Shown piece after piece: positions 34,778-43,245 of a stretch of 64,000 nt of DNA. The stretch is from Lentibacillus siamensis (GTDB lineage Bacteria > Bacillota > Bacilli > Bacillales > Amphibacillaceae). The notes under the pieces were generated by a model that ran no database searches, was not told the origin of the DNA, and saw nothing but the letters and a program-made list of their open reading frames with translations. Position 1 is the stretch's first letter. The number at the start of each line of letters is the position of its first letter. Location: contig NZ_BAAADS010000018.1 of assembly GCF_039522605.1 (NCBI RefSeq), forward strand, positions 186,001-250,000, read 5' to 3'. The position numbers and the translations under genes were made by a program.

Positions 34778-35158
34778 ATGAAGAATTTACCGATGGATAA
34801 GTGGATCTGTTATGCAGTCGGATTTGTCTTTATTACAACCGGAACGCTCAAGCTGATTGAACAAGATTTTAAACTGGTATTTACCGATTTGGGATTGCCA
34901 TATCCGCACACGATACTGTTTGTGGTTGCGCTTGTAGAAATTGTGTGCGGCGCGCTTGTTGTTGCCAGGCTCTATTTAAAACACGCGACCGCACCCTTGA
35001 TTTTAATTATACTGGCGGCAATTTTTCTTACCAAAATCCCCATTCTGACTGGGAACGAAGGGATTTTACAATTCCTGCTTCATGCAAGATTGGATATTGT
35101 CGTACTTATCCTGCTGATTTTGATTTTTCAGCATGCACCTGGCAAACTGCTGAAATGA
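34778..35158 (+). CDS. DoxX-like membrane protein
   Basis: 126 residues from the ATG at 34778, 7 bp after GGAGGTG; the ATG at 34748 is not preceded by a site. Four helices; the first reads YAVGFVFITTGTLKLIE, the DoxX-type start, and a conserved acidic residue lies in helix 2 (LVEIVCGALVV). Function in the family is not established for this subgroup. Confidence 0.75.
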   Translation: MKNLPMDKWICYAVGFVFITTGTLKLIEQDFKLVFTDLGLPYPHTILFVVALVEIVCGALVVARLYLKHATAPLILIILAAIFLTKIPILTGNEGILQFLLHARLDIVVLILLILIFQHAPGKLLK

Positions 35159-35159
35159 A

Positions 35160-35855
35160 TTATGCTTCTGCCTTTGAAAATCGTATCGTGGCAAAAACAA
35201 CAAACACAGCACCAATGACACCAACAACAATAGCTTCCTCGGCAAATGTGATGATATGATTGAAATTTTCCAGGTCGAGCCCCATTGCCTGGCTTATTGC
35301 AGCACTCATCGTTTCCGGCTTCAGGATAATGTCTTTGAACATATCAACCGAATAGGTGAGCGGATTAATTTTTACGATAATGTCCATCCATAGGGGAAGC
35401 CCGTTCAGTGGAAACATGGCACCGGATAAAAATAGCATCGGGAATAACAGAATTTGAATGACCATTTGAAAACCTTGTGCTGTTTTTAGTGTGCTGGCAA
35501 TTAACAGACCGATAGCTGAGATGGTAAAGGCAACTAAAAACATCACCGGAATCAGCTGCAAAATCATCGATATGTACCTGTTTGTGAAGAATCGTTCGTC
35601 ATAAGCAGGTATTTCCTTTCGCATTCGAATATTTCGTACCCTAAATAATTTAGTATACTCTGAATTATATGTAAACGACACACTATCCACAGAGTTATCC
35701 ACATATGCACAAATGTTCGCAGTTATTTTGTTATAGAATTTTTGTTCTGTACTATATATAGTTTTTATAAACATTTTATTCACAGGTTGGGGATAACTTA
35801 TTAAAGTGGTCATGATCTCCCCTACTATCTCAATCTTAGAAAACCTGGTTGTCAT
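35160..35855 (-). pseudogene. ABC-2 type permease, C-terminal fragment joined to unrelated sequence
   Basis: The last 150 codons are a good ABC-2 (DrrB/NodJ-type) permease C-terminus: ILQLIPVMFLVAFTISAIGL, then QGFQMVIQILLFPMLFLSGA, NGLPLWMDIIVKINPLTYSV and a final helix. The first 80 codons (35855 to about 35615) have no membrane segment and run through DnaA-box-containing, AT-rich DNA with no ribosome binding site. The N-terminal half of the permease and any ATPase gene are missing. I read this as a gene truncated by a deletion or insertion, with an accidental open frame upstream. Confidence 0.65.
35683..35796. promoter_or_regulatory. Cluster of four DnaA boxes
   Basis: Two perfect boxes, TTATCCACA (35695-35703) and TTATTCACA (35776-35784), are joined by two one-mismatch boxes, CTATCCACA (35683-35691) and inverted TTATCCCCA (35788-35796). 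B. subtilis has several DnaA-box clusters near oriC that damp initiation, one of them by yydA (rlmH), close to htrA. This cluster lies about 200 bp downstream of htrA. Confidence 0.7.
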
Positions 35856-36001
35856 TAAAGGGAATCTTATGAAAGCGTTTTGTGCTTTCTTAGAAGCCCT
35901 TATGCTCTTGAGTGCAAGCCTTTAGGTGACAGCCTTAGTTGCACTTATCCAGTAAGAAAGTTTATCTGCCCTAAAAAAATAAGCTACCCGCAAAGGATAG
36001 C
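35856..36001. other. Gap beyond the permease fragment, no gene seen
   Basis: About 117 bp before the htrA terminator contain imperfect short inverted repeats (GAAAGCG...GCTTTC) but no coding frame I can support. It may be the edge of whatever event truncated the permease gene. Confidence 0.4.
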
Positions 36002-36006
36002 TTATT
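35973..36006 (-). terminator. Terminator of the walRK-htrA operon
   Basis: AATAAGCTATCC pairs with GGGTAGCTTATT over 5 bases and is followed by seven Ts on the minus strand; the stem includes the htrA stop codon. Confidence 0.85.
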
Positions 36007-37210
36007 CCTGTACACCAAGTTTGATTGTCGTTTCTTTTTTCTTGCCATCGCGGTAAAACGTTACGTTCAGCGAATCACCGACTTGTTTTTCCTCATACAG
36101 GATCTTTCGCAAATCAATCATGTTCATAACTTTTTTTCCATCGATTTTTGTAATGACATCCAACCGCTTCATTCCTGCTTGATCTGCTGGTGACAACGGT
36201 TCAACCGTCCAGACGTAAACTCCGCCTTTTACATTTTCCGGGAGATTCAATGTCTTATCCCATTCGGTCTGTGGAATATCATCAAGGGAATATATTTCAA
36301 CCCCCATGTATGGTCTGGTGATTTCCCCTTTTGTCTCCAGTTCTTCAATAATCGGCTTGGCCGTATCAATCGGAATCGCGAATCCAATCCCTTCGACCGA
36401 TGTTTCATTAATTTTCATCGAATTAATCCCAATCAGCTGACCTTCAATATTAATCAGTGCACCCCCGCTGTTGCCGGGGTTGATCGCAGCATCGGTCTGG
36501 ATAACTTCCGCTTGCCAGTCAGCACGGCCGTCCTGGTTGAAATCCTGGGGAATCGTCCGTTGTTTCCCACTGATGACCCCAGTGGTTACCGATCCGGAAA
36601 ACTTCATTCCAAGTGGATTGCCGATCGCTATCGCCGGTTCGCCGACTTTAACTGATCCCGAAGTACCCATCTTAATGGTATTCTTAACCTGTTTGGCCTT
36701 CATACGCAAAACAGCCAAATCGGAAAACAGATCACTCCCAAGAATTTTTGCCTGAACACGTGTATCGTCTGACAACACGACTTCGACGGTATCAGCACCT
36801 TCGATAACGTGATGATTGGTAATGACGTATGCATAGCCATTTTCCTTCTTGTAAATGACCCCGGAACCCGTGCCAGCCTGATCATCCTCCTGCTGTTCCC
36901 AGAAGTTCCCTTGCCGCTGAATATTTATGACACCGACTACTGCTTTGGAAACTTCATCGACAACATCGGTAATCTGTGTGGATACATCCACAGATACAAA
37001 ATCAGTCGACTTCAATCCACTGCCATCCTTGCCTGAATCCGTGATTTCCGTGCCGCCAGTCCATGATTCCGGAAGTATGTCTGATTTCAATATCCCGGGT
37101 AATGCTGCCAGGACGATAATCATACCAATGATAATCCCCGAAAGAACCGGAACCAGCCAACGCCGTTCTTTTTTCGACTTCGGTACGTAATCTTCATCAA
37201 AGTACCCCAT
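36002..37210 (-). CDS. htrA: HtrA-type membrane serine protease
   Basis: 402 residues (yycK/htrC of B. subtilis). A membrane helix at about 20-42 places the protease outside. The trypsin-like triad is complete: His in VITNHHVIEGADTV, Asp in SDLAVLRMK, Ser in INPGNSGGALIN. One PDZ domain follows (about 300-400; EPLSPADQAGMKRLDVITKI). It degrades misfolded exported proteins. Last gene of the wal cluster, separated from walJ by 91 bp and followed by the operon terminator. Confidence 0.95.
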   Translation of the reverse strand: MGYFDEDYVPKSKKERRWLVPVLSGIIIGMIIVLAALPGILKSDILPESWTGGTEITDSGKDGSGLKSTDFVSVDVSTQITDVVDEVSKAVVGVINIQRQGNFWEQQEDDQAGTGSGVIYKKENGYAYVITNHHVIEGADTVEVVLSDDTRVQAKILGSDLFSDLAVLRMKAKQVKNTIKMGTSGSVKVGEPAIAIGNPLGMKFSGSVTTGVISGKQRTIPQDFNQDGRADWQAEVIQTDAAINPGNSGGALINIEGQLIGINSMKINETSVEGIGFAIPIDTAKPIIEELETKGEITRPYMGVEIYSLDDIPQTEWDKTLNLPENVKGGVYVWTVEPLSPADQAGMKRLDVITKIDGKKVMNMIDLRKILYEEKQVGDSLNVTFYRDGKKKETTIKLGVQE

Positions 37211-37301
37211 TGACCCATCTCCTTCAATAAAAGGATTAAACGTATGTGTTCAAAAATCCTCTTATACAGTTCTATACTATTGTCTGTTTCCGGGGTTATG
37301 A

Positions 37302-38087
37302 TTATACGACTTCATAAAGTGATGTTGCCGTTTTCGGGTCTGTATCCTGGATATCAAGCTGTATCCCGCGTTCCTTCAGCACGTTGGAAACGGACATACG
37401 TGCCAAATCCTTCATATTGTTATCCTGGCTTAAATGTGCCAGATAAATACGCTTGGTCCGGTTGGAAATGATGTCGCTGAGAGCAAGACCGCTGTCCTCA
37501 TTGGAAACATGGCCGGAGTCACCAAGGATGCGCCGTTTCACATTCCACGGATACCGTCCCATCCGCAGCATACTGACATCATGATTGGCTTCAAAAATAT
37601 AGGCATCTGCATCCTCCACCGTCTTTTTGATCCGTTCCGACACATAACCTAAGTCCGTAACAAGCGCTACCTTTTTCCGGTTATGGTGAAAGGTAAAAAA
37701 CATCGGTTCTGCAGCATCATGAGATACGCCGAATGATTCCACATCGATATCACGGAATGTTTCGATTTCACCTGTTCCAAACGTGAATTTCTGATCCAGT
37801 GAAATAGTTCCTATTGCGTTCTCCATTGCCTTCCATGTATTTTCGTTAGCATAAATAGGCAAATTATATTTACGCGCAAAAATCCCGAGCCCTTTTATAT
37901 GATCACTGTGCTCATGCGTTACCAGGATGCAGGACAACTCAGCCGGATTTACCTGAATTTCCCCAAAAAGCCTGTCCAGCTGCTTCCCGCTGAGTCCAGC
38001 ATCAACAAGTATCTTCTCCCGGTCCGATTCTATATAAAATGCATTCCCCGTACTCCCCGAGGCAAGTACACTAAACCGTAATGTCAT
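37302..38087 (-). CDS. walJ: WalJ/YycJ metallo-beta-lactamase-fold protein
   Basis: 261 residues. The metal motif HEHSDH (VTHEHSDHIKGLG) and ASGSTGNAFYIESD at the N-terminus are typical of YycJ, which is thought to act as an exonuclease in DNA metabolism and division coordination. Its start overlaps the end of yycI by 4 bp, so it is translationally coupled in the wal operon. Confidence 0.93.
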   Translation of the reverse strand: MTLRFSVLASGSTGNAFYIESDREKILVDAGLSGKQLDRLFGEIQVNPAELSCILVTHEHSDHIKGLGIFARKYNLPIYANENTWKAMENAIGTISLDQKFTFGTGEIETFRDIDVESFGVSHDAAEPMFFTFHHNRKKVALVTDLGYVSERIKKTVEDADAYIFEANHDVSMLRMGRYPWNVKRRILGDSGHVSNEDSGLALSDIISNRTKRIYLAHLSQDNNMKDLARMSVSNVLKERGIQLDIQDTDPKTATSLYEVV

Positions 38088-39010
38088 TCTGTCTCACTCC
38101 GATTAAGTTCTGATAGCTTTTTATTAATACGATCCATGACAAATTCCTTCAATTTTGTCTCTTCTCCGGTCGTTCTGACTTTATTAAAAACAGATCTTGC
38201 AGCCGTTTTTAAGAAGTTAACCTCATCACTGGTAAAGACGCGATTTTCGATAGCCGTGACGTAAAAATCCTCTTCCTCATTAACGGTGATTCCCCATGTC
38301 GGAGCGAACACCTGTACACCACTATCGAGCGGGTACCGTGTGTAAAATCCGATACTGACATCTGTAACCACATCACCGGAAACAAGTTTGTTATTGACAA
38401 ACAGGATGTTAATGGCTTGCTTCGGCTTAATCAATGAATTCGTATCTCCCGGTGACTGTGTTTCACCAAGCATTGTCTGCGTAAAAAACATCATTTCATT
38501 TTCGTCATTCAGAAAAACGAGCACAATTCCGCTTTCATTGAAATATATCGGCCTGCCATCCTTTTGCTGAAAAAAGACCAGCACATTCATCTCTTTATTC
38601 CAATCCCAAAATGTATAGCTGTCCGGTGACAGAATAAATGACTTCACCTGCTCCGCAATCACCTCATCCGATGCATTTTCCTGAAAAGAAACAGGCTCCT
38701 CAAACCTGCCAATCATCAGATTGTTTTTAATCATCGCCGCCTCAAGATTTGTCTTGTCTTCCAACTTCTTTTCGTCTTTTTTGGTAAAGTTTTTCTGTTT
38801 TACCGATATGAATGACTCCTCAAGCTGCTGTTGAGGCAGCTCAGCTTTGATGGAAATATCCTCATCCTCCAGATCCTCAACAGCAGATGAAAGTGTTTCG
38901 GCTATTCCCAAATCCGCATCCTTTTGTTTCTGAAAAAACATGACCAGTAAATAAATATCCAGAACAAGAAAGCAGAGGATAAATAACACTTTAATCTGTT
39001 TCCATTGCAT
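38084..39010 (-). CDS. yycI: YycI, negative regulator of WalK
   Basis: 308 residues: a short cytosolic start, one membrane helix (KVLFILCFLVLDIYLLVMFF) and an extracellular YycI domain. In B. subtilis YycI and YycH contact WalK through their membrane helices and restrain its kinase activity. It is placed between yycH (2 bp gap) and walJ (4 bp overlap), the conserved order. Confidence 0.93.
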   Translation of the reverse strand: MQWKQIKVLFILCFLVLDIYLLVMFFQKQKDADLGIAETLSSAVEDLEDEDISIKAELPQQQLEESFISVKQKNFTKKDEKKLEDKTNLEAAMIKNNLMIGRFEEPVSFQENASDEVIAEQVKSFILSPDSYTFWDWNKEMNVLVFFQQKDGRPIYFNESGIVLVFLNDENEMMFFTQTMLGETQSPGDTNSLIKPKQAINILFVNNKLVSGDVVTDVSIGFYTRYPLDSGVQVFAPTWGITVNEEEDFYVTAIENRVFTSDEVNFLKTAARSVFNKVRTTGEETKLKEFVMDRINKKLSELNRSETE

Positions 39011-39012
39011 CC

Positions 39013-40329
39013 TCAGCTCCCACCTTCCTGAAATTGCATCTCTTCATTAAATTCGACTCGCTGCCAACTTCCGTTATTTTCCATAAACCAGCCTGGTTGC
39101 AATTTAACGACATTGTTCGTGTCAATCCCCTGGTATGACAAGTAATAACCGACCCGTAAGTCACTGATGTTTTCCAGTTTATAGGATGAATCGTTTTCCA
39201 GATAACTTAAAACTTCGGATGCTGATTTCAATGTTACTGGATTTTCATTAATCAGGTTGTTTAGACGGAACAACGGACGATTGTAACTGTTCAATTCCAC
39301 ACTTATTTCAGTCGGCTGCCATTCCTGCATAAGAACAGACAAGCCAAGTGTGCTGTAGATCGGGTAACCGTTGTAATACATCTGATAATAAATGATATTA
39401 TCCGGTGATTTAATATGCATCAGATTATACTCACCGGTCCAGCCTTTCGCCGAATTGATTTTTTGCACACTTTGGGTGATCAGCTCCGTATCCTGAAGCG
39501 GTCTGCTTGCTGACTGATACGGGTTCTGAAATTCCATGCGCTGCGTATTCTGATAGACCTTCATGCCACGGATGCCATCCGTAAAATACAACTGATTTTC
39601 ATTAATCTCATTCGGCCTGACAACCTCGGGAGTGTTAAACAGCGCGTCAACCAATTTCGACGGGTTAATCGTGTTAACGGTCAGCACTTTTTGGTTCATT
39701 TTAATTTGATATTTCGGAACATAATACGGTCTGCTTCCCGACTTGACCAGCTTGTACTCCCTCAGTCCTTCAAATGTTGTGAGGTAGCGCCAGAGCCTGT
39801 CGTACTTTTTGGAGTTGTTCACTACCGCTGTAGCACGCCGTTCCCCGTTTTCTGCTACAAAAATAACCTTCAAAGCTGAATTTTCCGTATTAAACGTGAT
39901 ATACATCTTTTTAAAGCTCCATTCCGGAACAGAACCGACTTTATTAAATGTAAACAAGGTTTTCGCCATTTGCATTGGCATCGGTTCCGGAAAAATGATC
40001 TCGAGCTGTTTTTCCTGTGACGGTTCGCCGTTTTTTTCGGAAACCTGAAAATCATACATTACCCATGACTGCATATCCCGATATAACGATTGCATATCTT
40101 TCGGATCGGAAAAGCCGTAAAAGGTGTTGCCGTTATGGAAAATGATTGATTTTGGCTCGATTATTTCCTGTTGGGTAACTTCTTTTCCGCCTAGATCCAC
40201 CTGATCCACATACTCACTGTTGTTGGAAAGCTTCAGGTTGGGCTGAAAGTTCCATAAACTGAATGTGAGCAGTAGACTTAACAACACCAGGACCCACAAA
40301 ATGATCGACTTAACGGTTTCTAAATTCAT
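39013..40329 (-). CDS. yycH: YycH, negative regulator of WalK
   Basis: 438 residues: N-terminal membrane helix (IILWVLVLLSLLLTFSLW) and a large extracellular part with the YycH fold (YVDQVDLGGKEVTQQEIIEP and the C-terminal PGWFMENNGSWQRV). Acts with YycI on WalK. Overlaps the walK stop by 4 bp. Confidence 0.93.
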   Translation of the reverse strand: MNLETVKSIILWVLVLLSLLLTFSLWNFQPNLKLSNNSEYVDQVDLGGKEVTQQEIIEPKSIIFHNGNTFYGFSDPKDMQSLYRDMQSWVMYDFQVSEKNGEPSQEKQLEIIFPEPMPMQMAKTLFTFNKVGSVPEWSFKKMYITFNTENSALKVIFVAENGERRATAVVNNSKKYDRLWRYLTTFEGLREYKLVKSGSRPYYVPKYQIKMNQKVLTVNTINPSKLVDALFNTPEVVRPNEINENQLYFTDGIRGMKVYQNTQRMEFQNPYQSASRPLQDTELITQSVQKINSAKGWTGEYNLMHIKSPDNIIYYQMYYNGYPIYSTLGLSVLMQEWQPTEISVELNSYNRPLFRLNNLINENPVTLKSASEVLSYLENDSSYKLENISDLRVGYYLSYQGIDTNNVVKLQPGWFMENNGSWQRVEFNEEMQFQEGGS

Positions 40330-42158
40330 TTTTTACCCCTCCGCTTCTTATTCATCAGCGGAAGTGTAAAGAGAATCGTTGTCCCTTTACCTTCTTTGCT
40401 TTTCGCCCAAATCCTGCCGTGATGAGCTTCAACAAGTTCTTTTGAAATGGCCAGGCCGAGTCCGGTCCCCCCGAGCTTTCTTGTTCTTGCTTTGTCGGCA
40501 CGGTAAAACCGTTCAAAGATTTTATCCACTTTATCATAGGAAATTCCCATGCCCTCATCTTCAATACTGATCAGCAGCTGACTCTTCTGTTTTGCTGCCC
40601 TGAAACGGATTGTTCCGCCTTCAGGAGAATACTTGATGGCATTTGTAATAATATTGTCCATCACTTGGATCATTTTGTCTTTATCCATCCAGACGTAATA
40701 CTTGCCATCAGGCAGGTCGCGTTCCAGATGAATTCCTTCCTCCACATTCATTTCAAAGCGGTCAATAACATGGTGATAAAGCTCCATAAACTCCACTTTT
40801 TCCATTTGCAGCGGATGTTCTTTACTGTCCATTTTTGACAGCTGCAGCAGATCATTTACCATGCGGATCATGCGGTCGGTTTCATTTTGCGCGACACCAA
40901 GAAAACGCGGAGCTATTTCCTTGTCCTCCCACGCACCTTCCGTTAATGCTTCAATATAACTTCGCATCGTTGTAAGCGGCGTCCGCAATTCGTGTGATAC
41001 GTTGGAAACAAACTCACGGCGCTCCTGTTCGACTTTTTCCTGCTCTGTGACATCACTGATAACGGTTATAAATCCGGTAATATCATCTTCTTCGTCAGAA
41101 ATCGTGGAGAAGTTGGCACGAATAAGGAAAATACTATCCTCTTCACTAAAATCAATAATAATCGAACCTGTATCAGGCAAGTCTGTAATATCAATCGTTT
41201 TTTCATCAAGCTGCAGCAGATCCATCAAATAAGTCCCCTGCGCTTCTTCGGGACTTACTCCGATTAATTTTGCCGCGGCATCATTCATTAATGACACTGC
41301 ACCGGACTTGTCTGTTGCGATGACCCCATCAGACATATTGGATAAAACCGAGCTCAGTTTGCGTCTCTCTTCCTCGGTTAATGCCCTGGAATGTTTCAAT
41401 CGTACATTCAAATCATTAAACGTCTCGGCAAGCTGTCCGATTTCATCCGTACCATACACATTTACCTTTTGTGAAAAGTCACCCCGTGCCATCGTCTGGG
41501 CCTGTCTGCGCATTTCCATAATCGGCTTGGTGATCGTTCTGGCGACGAGAATCCCCATAAATGCAGAAACGGTAATCGCCAAAACAGAGCCCTGCACAAA
41601 GATTCGGTTTATCTTTTGCAGCTGATCATAAACATTTTTCAGCGATGCTTCCAGGAAAATAGTTCCAACCTGGGTCTGCTCATTATCATAGATGGGAATT
41701 GCTTTTCTGTAGACACGGGTTCCCGTTTCCCGATTGTATTGCCTGGCTTCCTGGACAACTCCAAAGCGTACAACTTTATTAATCAGATCATTTGTCGTTT
41801 TTTTACCGACAATGTTCAGATTTGAATAATCACTTGTTGCCATGATCCTGCTCTGTTTATCAATGACCTGCAGCTTCGTAATGGGGGCGGTTTTGTTGCT
41901 TCGTACAATGTTCTGCACTTCCTCCTGCAGGGACATGCCTTCCGAATCATCTGTCCGCTCCTTATTAAACGCTTCTTTCAGATTCAATTCCAGCAAACCC
42001 ACCCGCTGGTTAATCTGCTGTTTAAAACTATCGAACAGCTCGCTTTCCAGTTCACTTCCGAAATACGAGCCGATTACCTGTATGGCGACAAGCAGCAGCA
42101 GGATAAATATAATAATGAATTTCAGTTGAATGGAGCGGAAAAAGCCCACTTTTTGCAT
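40326..42158 (-). CDS. walK: Sensor histidine kinase WalK
   Basis: 610 residues (yycG). Two membrane helices (about 13-32 and 187-207) frame an extracellular PAS-like sensor, followed by HAMP (about 208-260), cytosolic PAS (about 268-370), HisKA with phospho-acceptor His389 (SNVSHELRTPLTT), and the HATPase domain with N, G1 and G2 boxes (NIITNAIKYSPEGG, GMGISYDKVDKIFERFYR, GGTGLGLAI). It senses lipid II or wall status and controls autolysins with WalR; essential in most Firmicutes. walR ends 5 bp upstream. Confidence 0.97.
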   Translation of the reverse strand: MQKVGFFRSIQLKFIIIFILLLLVAIQVIGSYFGSELESELFDSFKQQINQRVGLLELNLKEAFNKERTDDSEGMSLQEEVQNIVRSNKTAPITKLQVIDKQSRIMATSDYSNLNIVGKKTTNDLINKVVRFGVVQEARQYNRETGTRVYRKAIPIYDNEQTQVGTIFLEASLKNVYDQLQKINRIFVQGSVLAITVSAFMGILVARTITKPIMEMRRQAQTMARGDFSQKVNVYGTDEIGQLAETFNDLNVRLKHSRALTEEERRKLSSVLSNMSDGVIATDKSGAVSLMNDAAAKLIGVSPEEAQGTYLMDLLQLDEKTIDITDLPDTGSIIIDFSEEDSIFLIRANFSTISDEEDDITGFITVISDVTEQEKVEQERREFVSNVSHELRTPLTTMRSYIEALTEGAWEDKEIAPRFLGVAQNETDRMIRMVNDLLQLSKMDSKEHPLQMEKVEFMELYHHVIDRFEMNVEEGIHLERDLPDGKYYVWMDKDKMIQVMDNIITNAIKYSPEGGTIRFRAAKQKSQLLISIEDEGMGISYDKVDKIFERFYRADKARTRKLGGTGLGLAISKELVEAHHGRIWAKSKEGKGTTILFTLPLMNKKRRGKK

Positions 42159-42163
42159 AAAAA

Positions 42164-42868
42164 CTACTCCTGTTCAGGATTGCGTAAATAATAGCCGACG
42201 CCCCTTCTTGTGACGATCCACATTGGGTTACTCGGGTTTTCCTCAATTTTTTCACGCAGTCTGCGGATCGTAACATCAACCGTCCGAACATCACCAAAAT
42301 AATCATAACCCCATACAGTCTCAAGCAAATGCTCCCGGGTCATAACCTGGCCAATGTGTCGGGCAAGATAATGCAGCAATTCAAATTCACGATGTGTCAA
42401 ATCCAGTTGGTCACCGTCACGCGTAACCGCATATGCATCCGGATGAATGACAAGGCGGCCGATTTCAATATTCTTGGTCGTTTTCACGCCATCTTCCGGA
42501 ATCTGCTGTTGTCTGCGCAGATTAGCTTTAACCCTGGCAATGATCTCCCGGTTACTGAATGGCTTTGTTACATAATCGTCTGCACCAAGCTCAAGACCAA
42601 GCACCTTGTCAATTTCAGCATCCTTAGCTGTCAGCATAATAATTGGCATCGATTGCGTCTTGCGGATTTCCCGGCAAACTTCATTACCATCCTTTCCGGG
42701 CAGCATAATATCCAAGAGGACAAGATCGGGATCTTCTGCACCGGCAAGTTCGATTGCTTCATCGCCATCATTTGCAATGACAACCTGATAGCCTTCCTTT
42801 TCCAGATTAAATTTCAAAATATCAGCAATTGGCTGTTCATCATCTACTACGAGTATTTTTTGTGTCAT
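42164..42868 (-). CDS. walR: Response regulator WalR
   Basis: 234 residues (yycF). The ATG at 42868 (MTQKILVVDDEQPI) fits the family and has AAGGA 10 bp upstream; the ORF's earlier ATG adds three residues. Receiver domain with phospho-acceptor Asp53 (LVLLDIMLPGKDG), then an OmpR-type winged helix (LTHREFELLHYLARH, VRTVDVTIRRLREKIE). It binds TGTWAH-N5-TGTWAH boxes; a perfect one lies upstream of the M23 peptidase gene nearby. First gene of the wal operon. Confidence 0.97.
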   Translation of the reverse strand: MTQKILVVDDEQPIADILKFNLEKEGYQVVIANDGDEAIELAGAEDPDLVLLDIMLPGKDGNEVCREIRKTQSMPIIMLTAKDAEIDKVLGLELGADDYVTKPFSNREIIARVKANLRRQQQIPEDGVKTTKNIEIGRLVIHPDAYAVTRDGDQLDLTHREFELLHYLARHIGQVMTREHLLETVWGYDYFGDVRTVDVTIRRLREKIEENPSNPMWIVTRRGVGYYLRNPEQE

Positions 42869-43001
42869 GAAAGTCACATCCTTTTTAACGTTCCTTTGCT
42901 CTATTCTATCGTACTTTGGCGTAAATGTCTTTTTTTACAGTTAATTCAATTTATCGATTGACCGGAAAGTTGTTTTTCAGCGTTAGAGCAGGAAAAATTG
43001 T

Positions 43002-43108
43002 GAACTTCCAGCGCTTGTATGGTTGAATTGTTACACCTATTGTGTGAACTTCTAACACTTGTTATGGAACTTCTAACACTTTCCATACAAATTCTCACGC
43101 TTCTGTAT
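43002..43108. repeat. 21-bp direct repeats (5 units), intergenic
   Basis: Units begin at 43002, 43025, 43046, 43067 and 43088; the last four are exactly 21 bp apart. The consensus is GAACTTCTAACACTTGTTATG; the 43046 and 43067 units share the first 15 bases exactly, the outer ones are degenerate. It lies between the walR start and the terminator of the M23 gene. No ORF crosses it. Confidence 0.7.
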
Positions 43109-43180
43109 CTTGAGCCCTCCACTTATAAATAAATATCATTTATGAATCCATTTGATAATTGCTCTTTAAACACGCCTTAT

Positions 43181-43213
43181 AAAAAGACTGACTCTATTTT
43201 AGAGCCAGTCTCT
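43181..43213 (-). terminator. Terminator of the M23 peptidase gene
   Basis: GAGACTGGCTCT pairs with AGAGTCAGTCTT (one mismatch) and is followed by TTTTAT on the minus strand. Confidence 0.8.
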
Positions 43214-43245
43214 ATGTTTGCCTATTTGATCTTGTTAATCCGTCT

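Noticed and set aside
35641..35855. Possible second chromosomal origin or dnaA remnant
   Set aside because: Only DnaA boxes are present; there is no dnaA/dnaN coding sequence and no AT-rich unwinding repeat pattern I can support.
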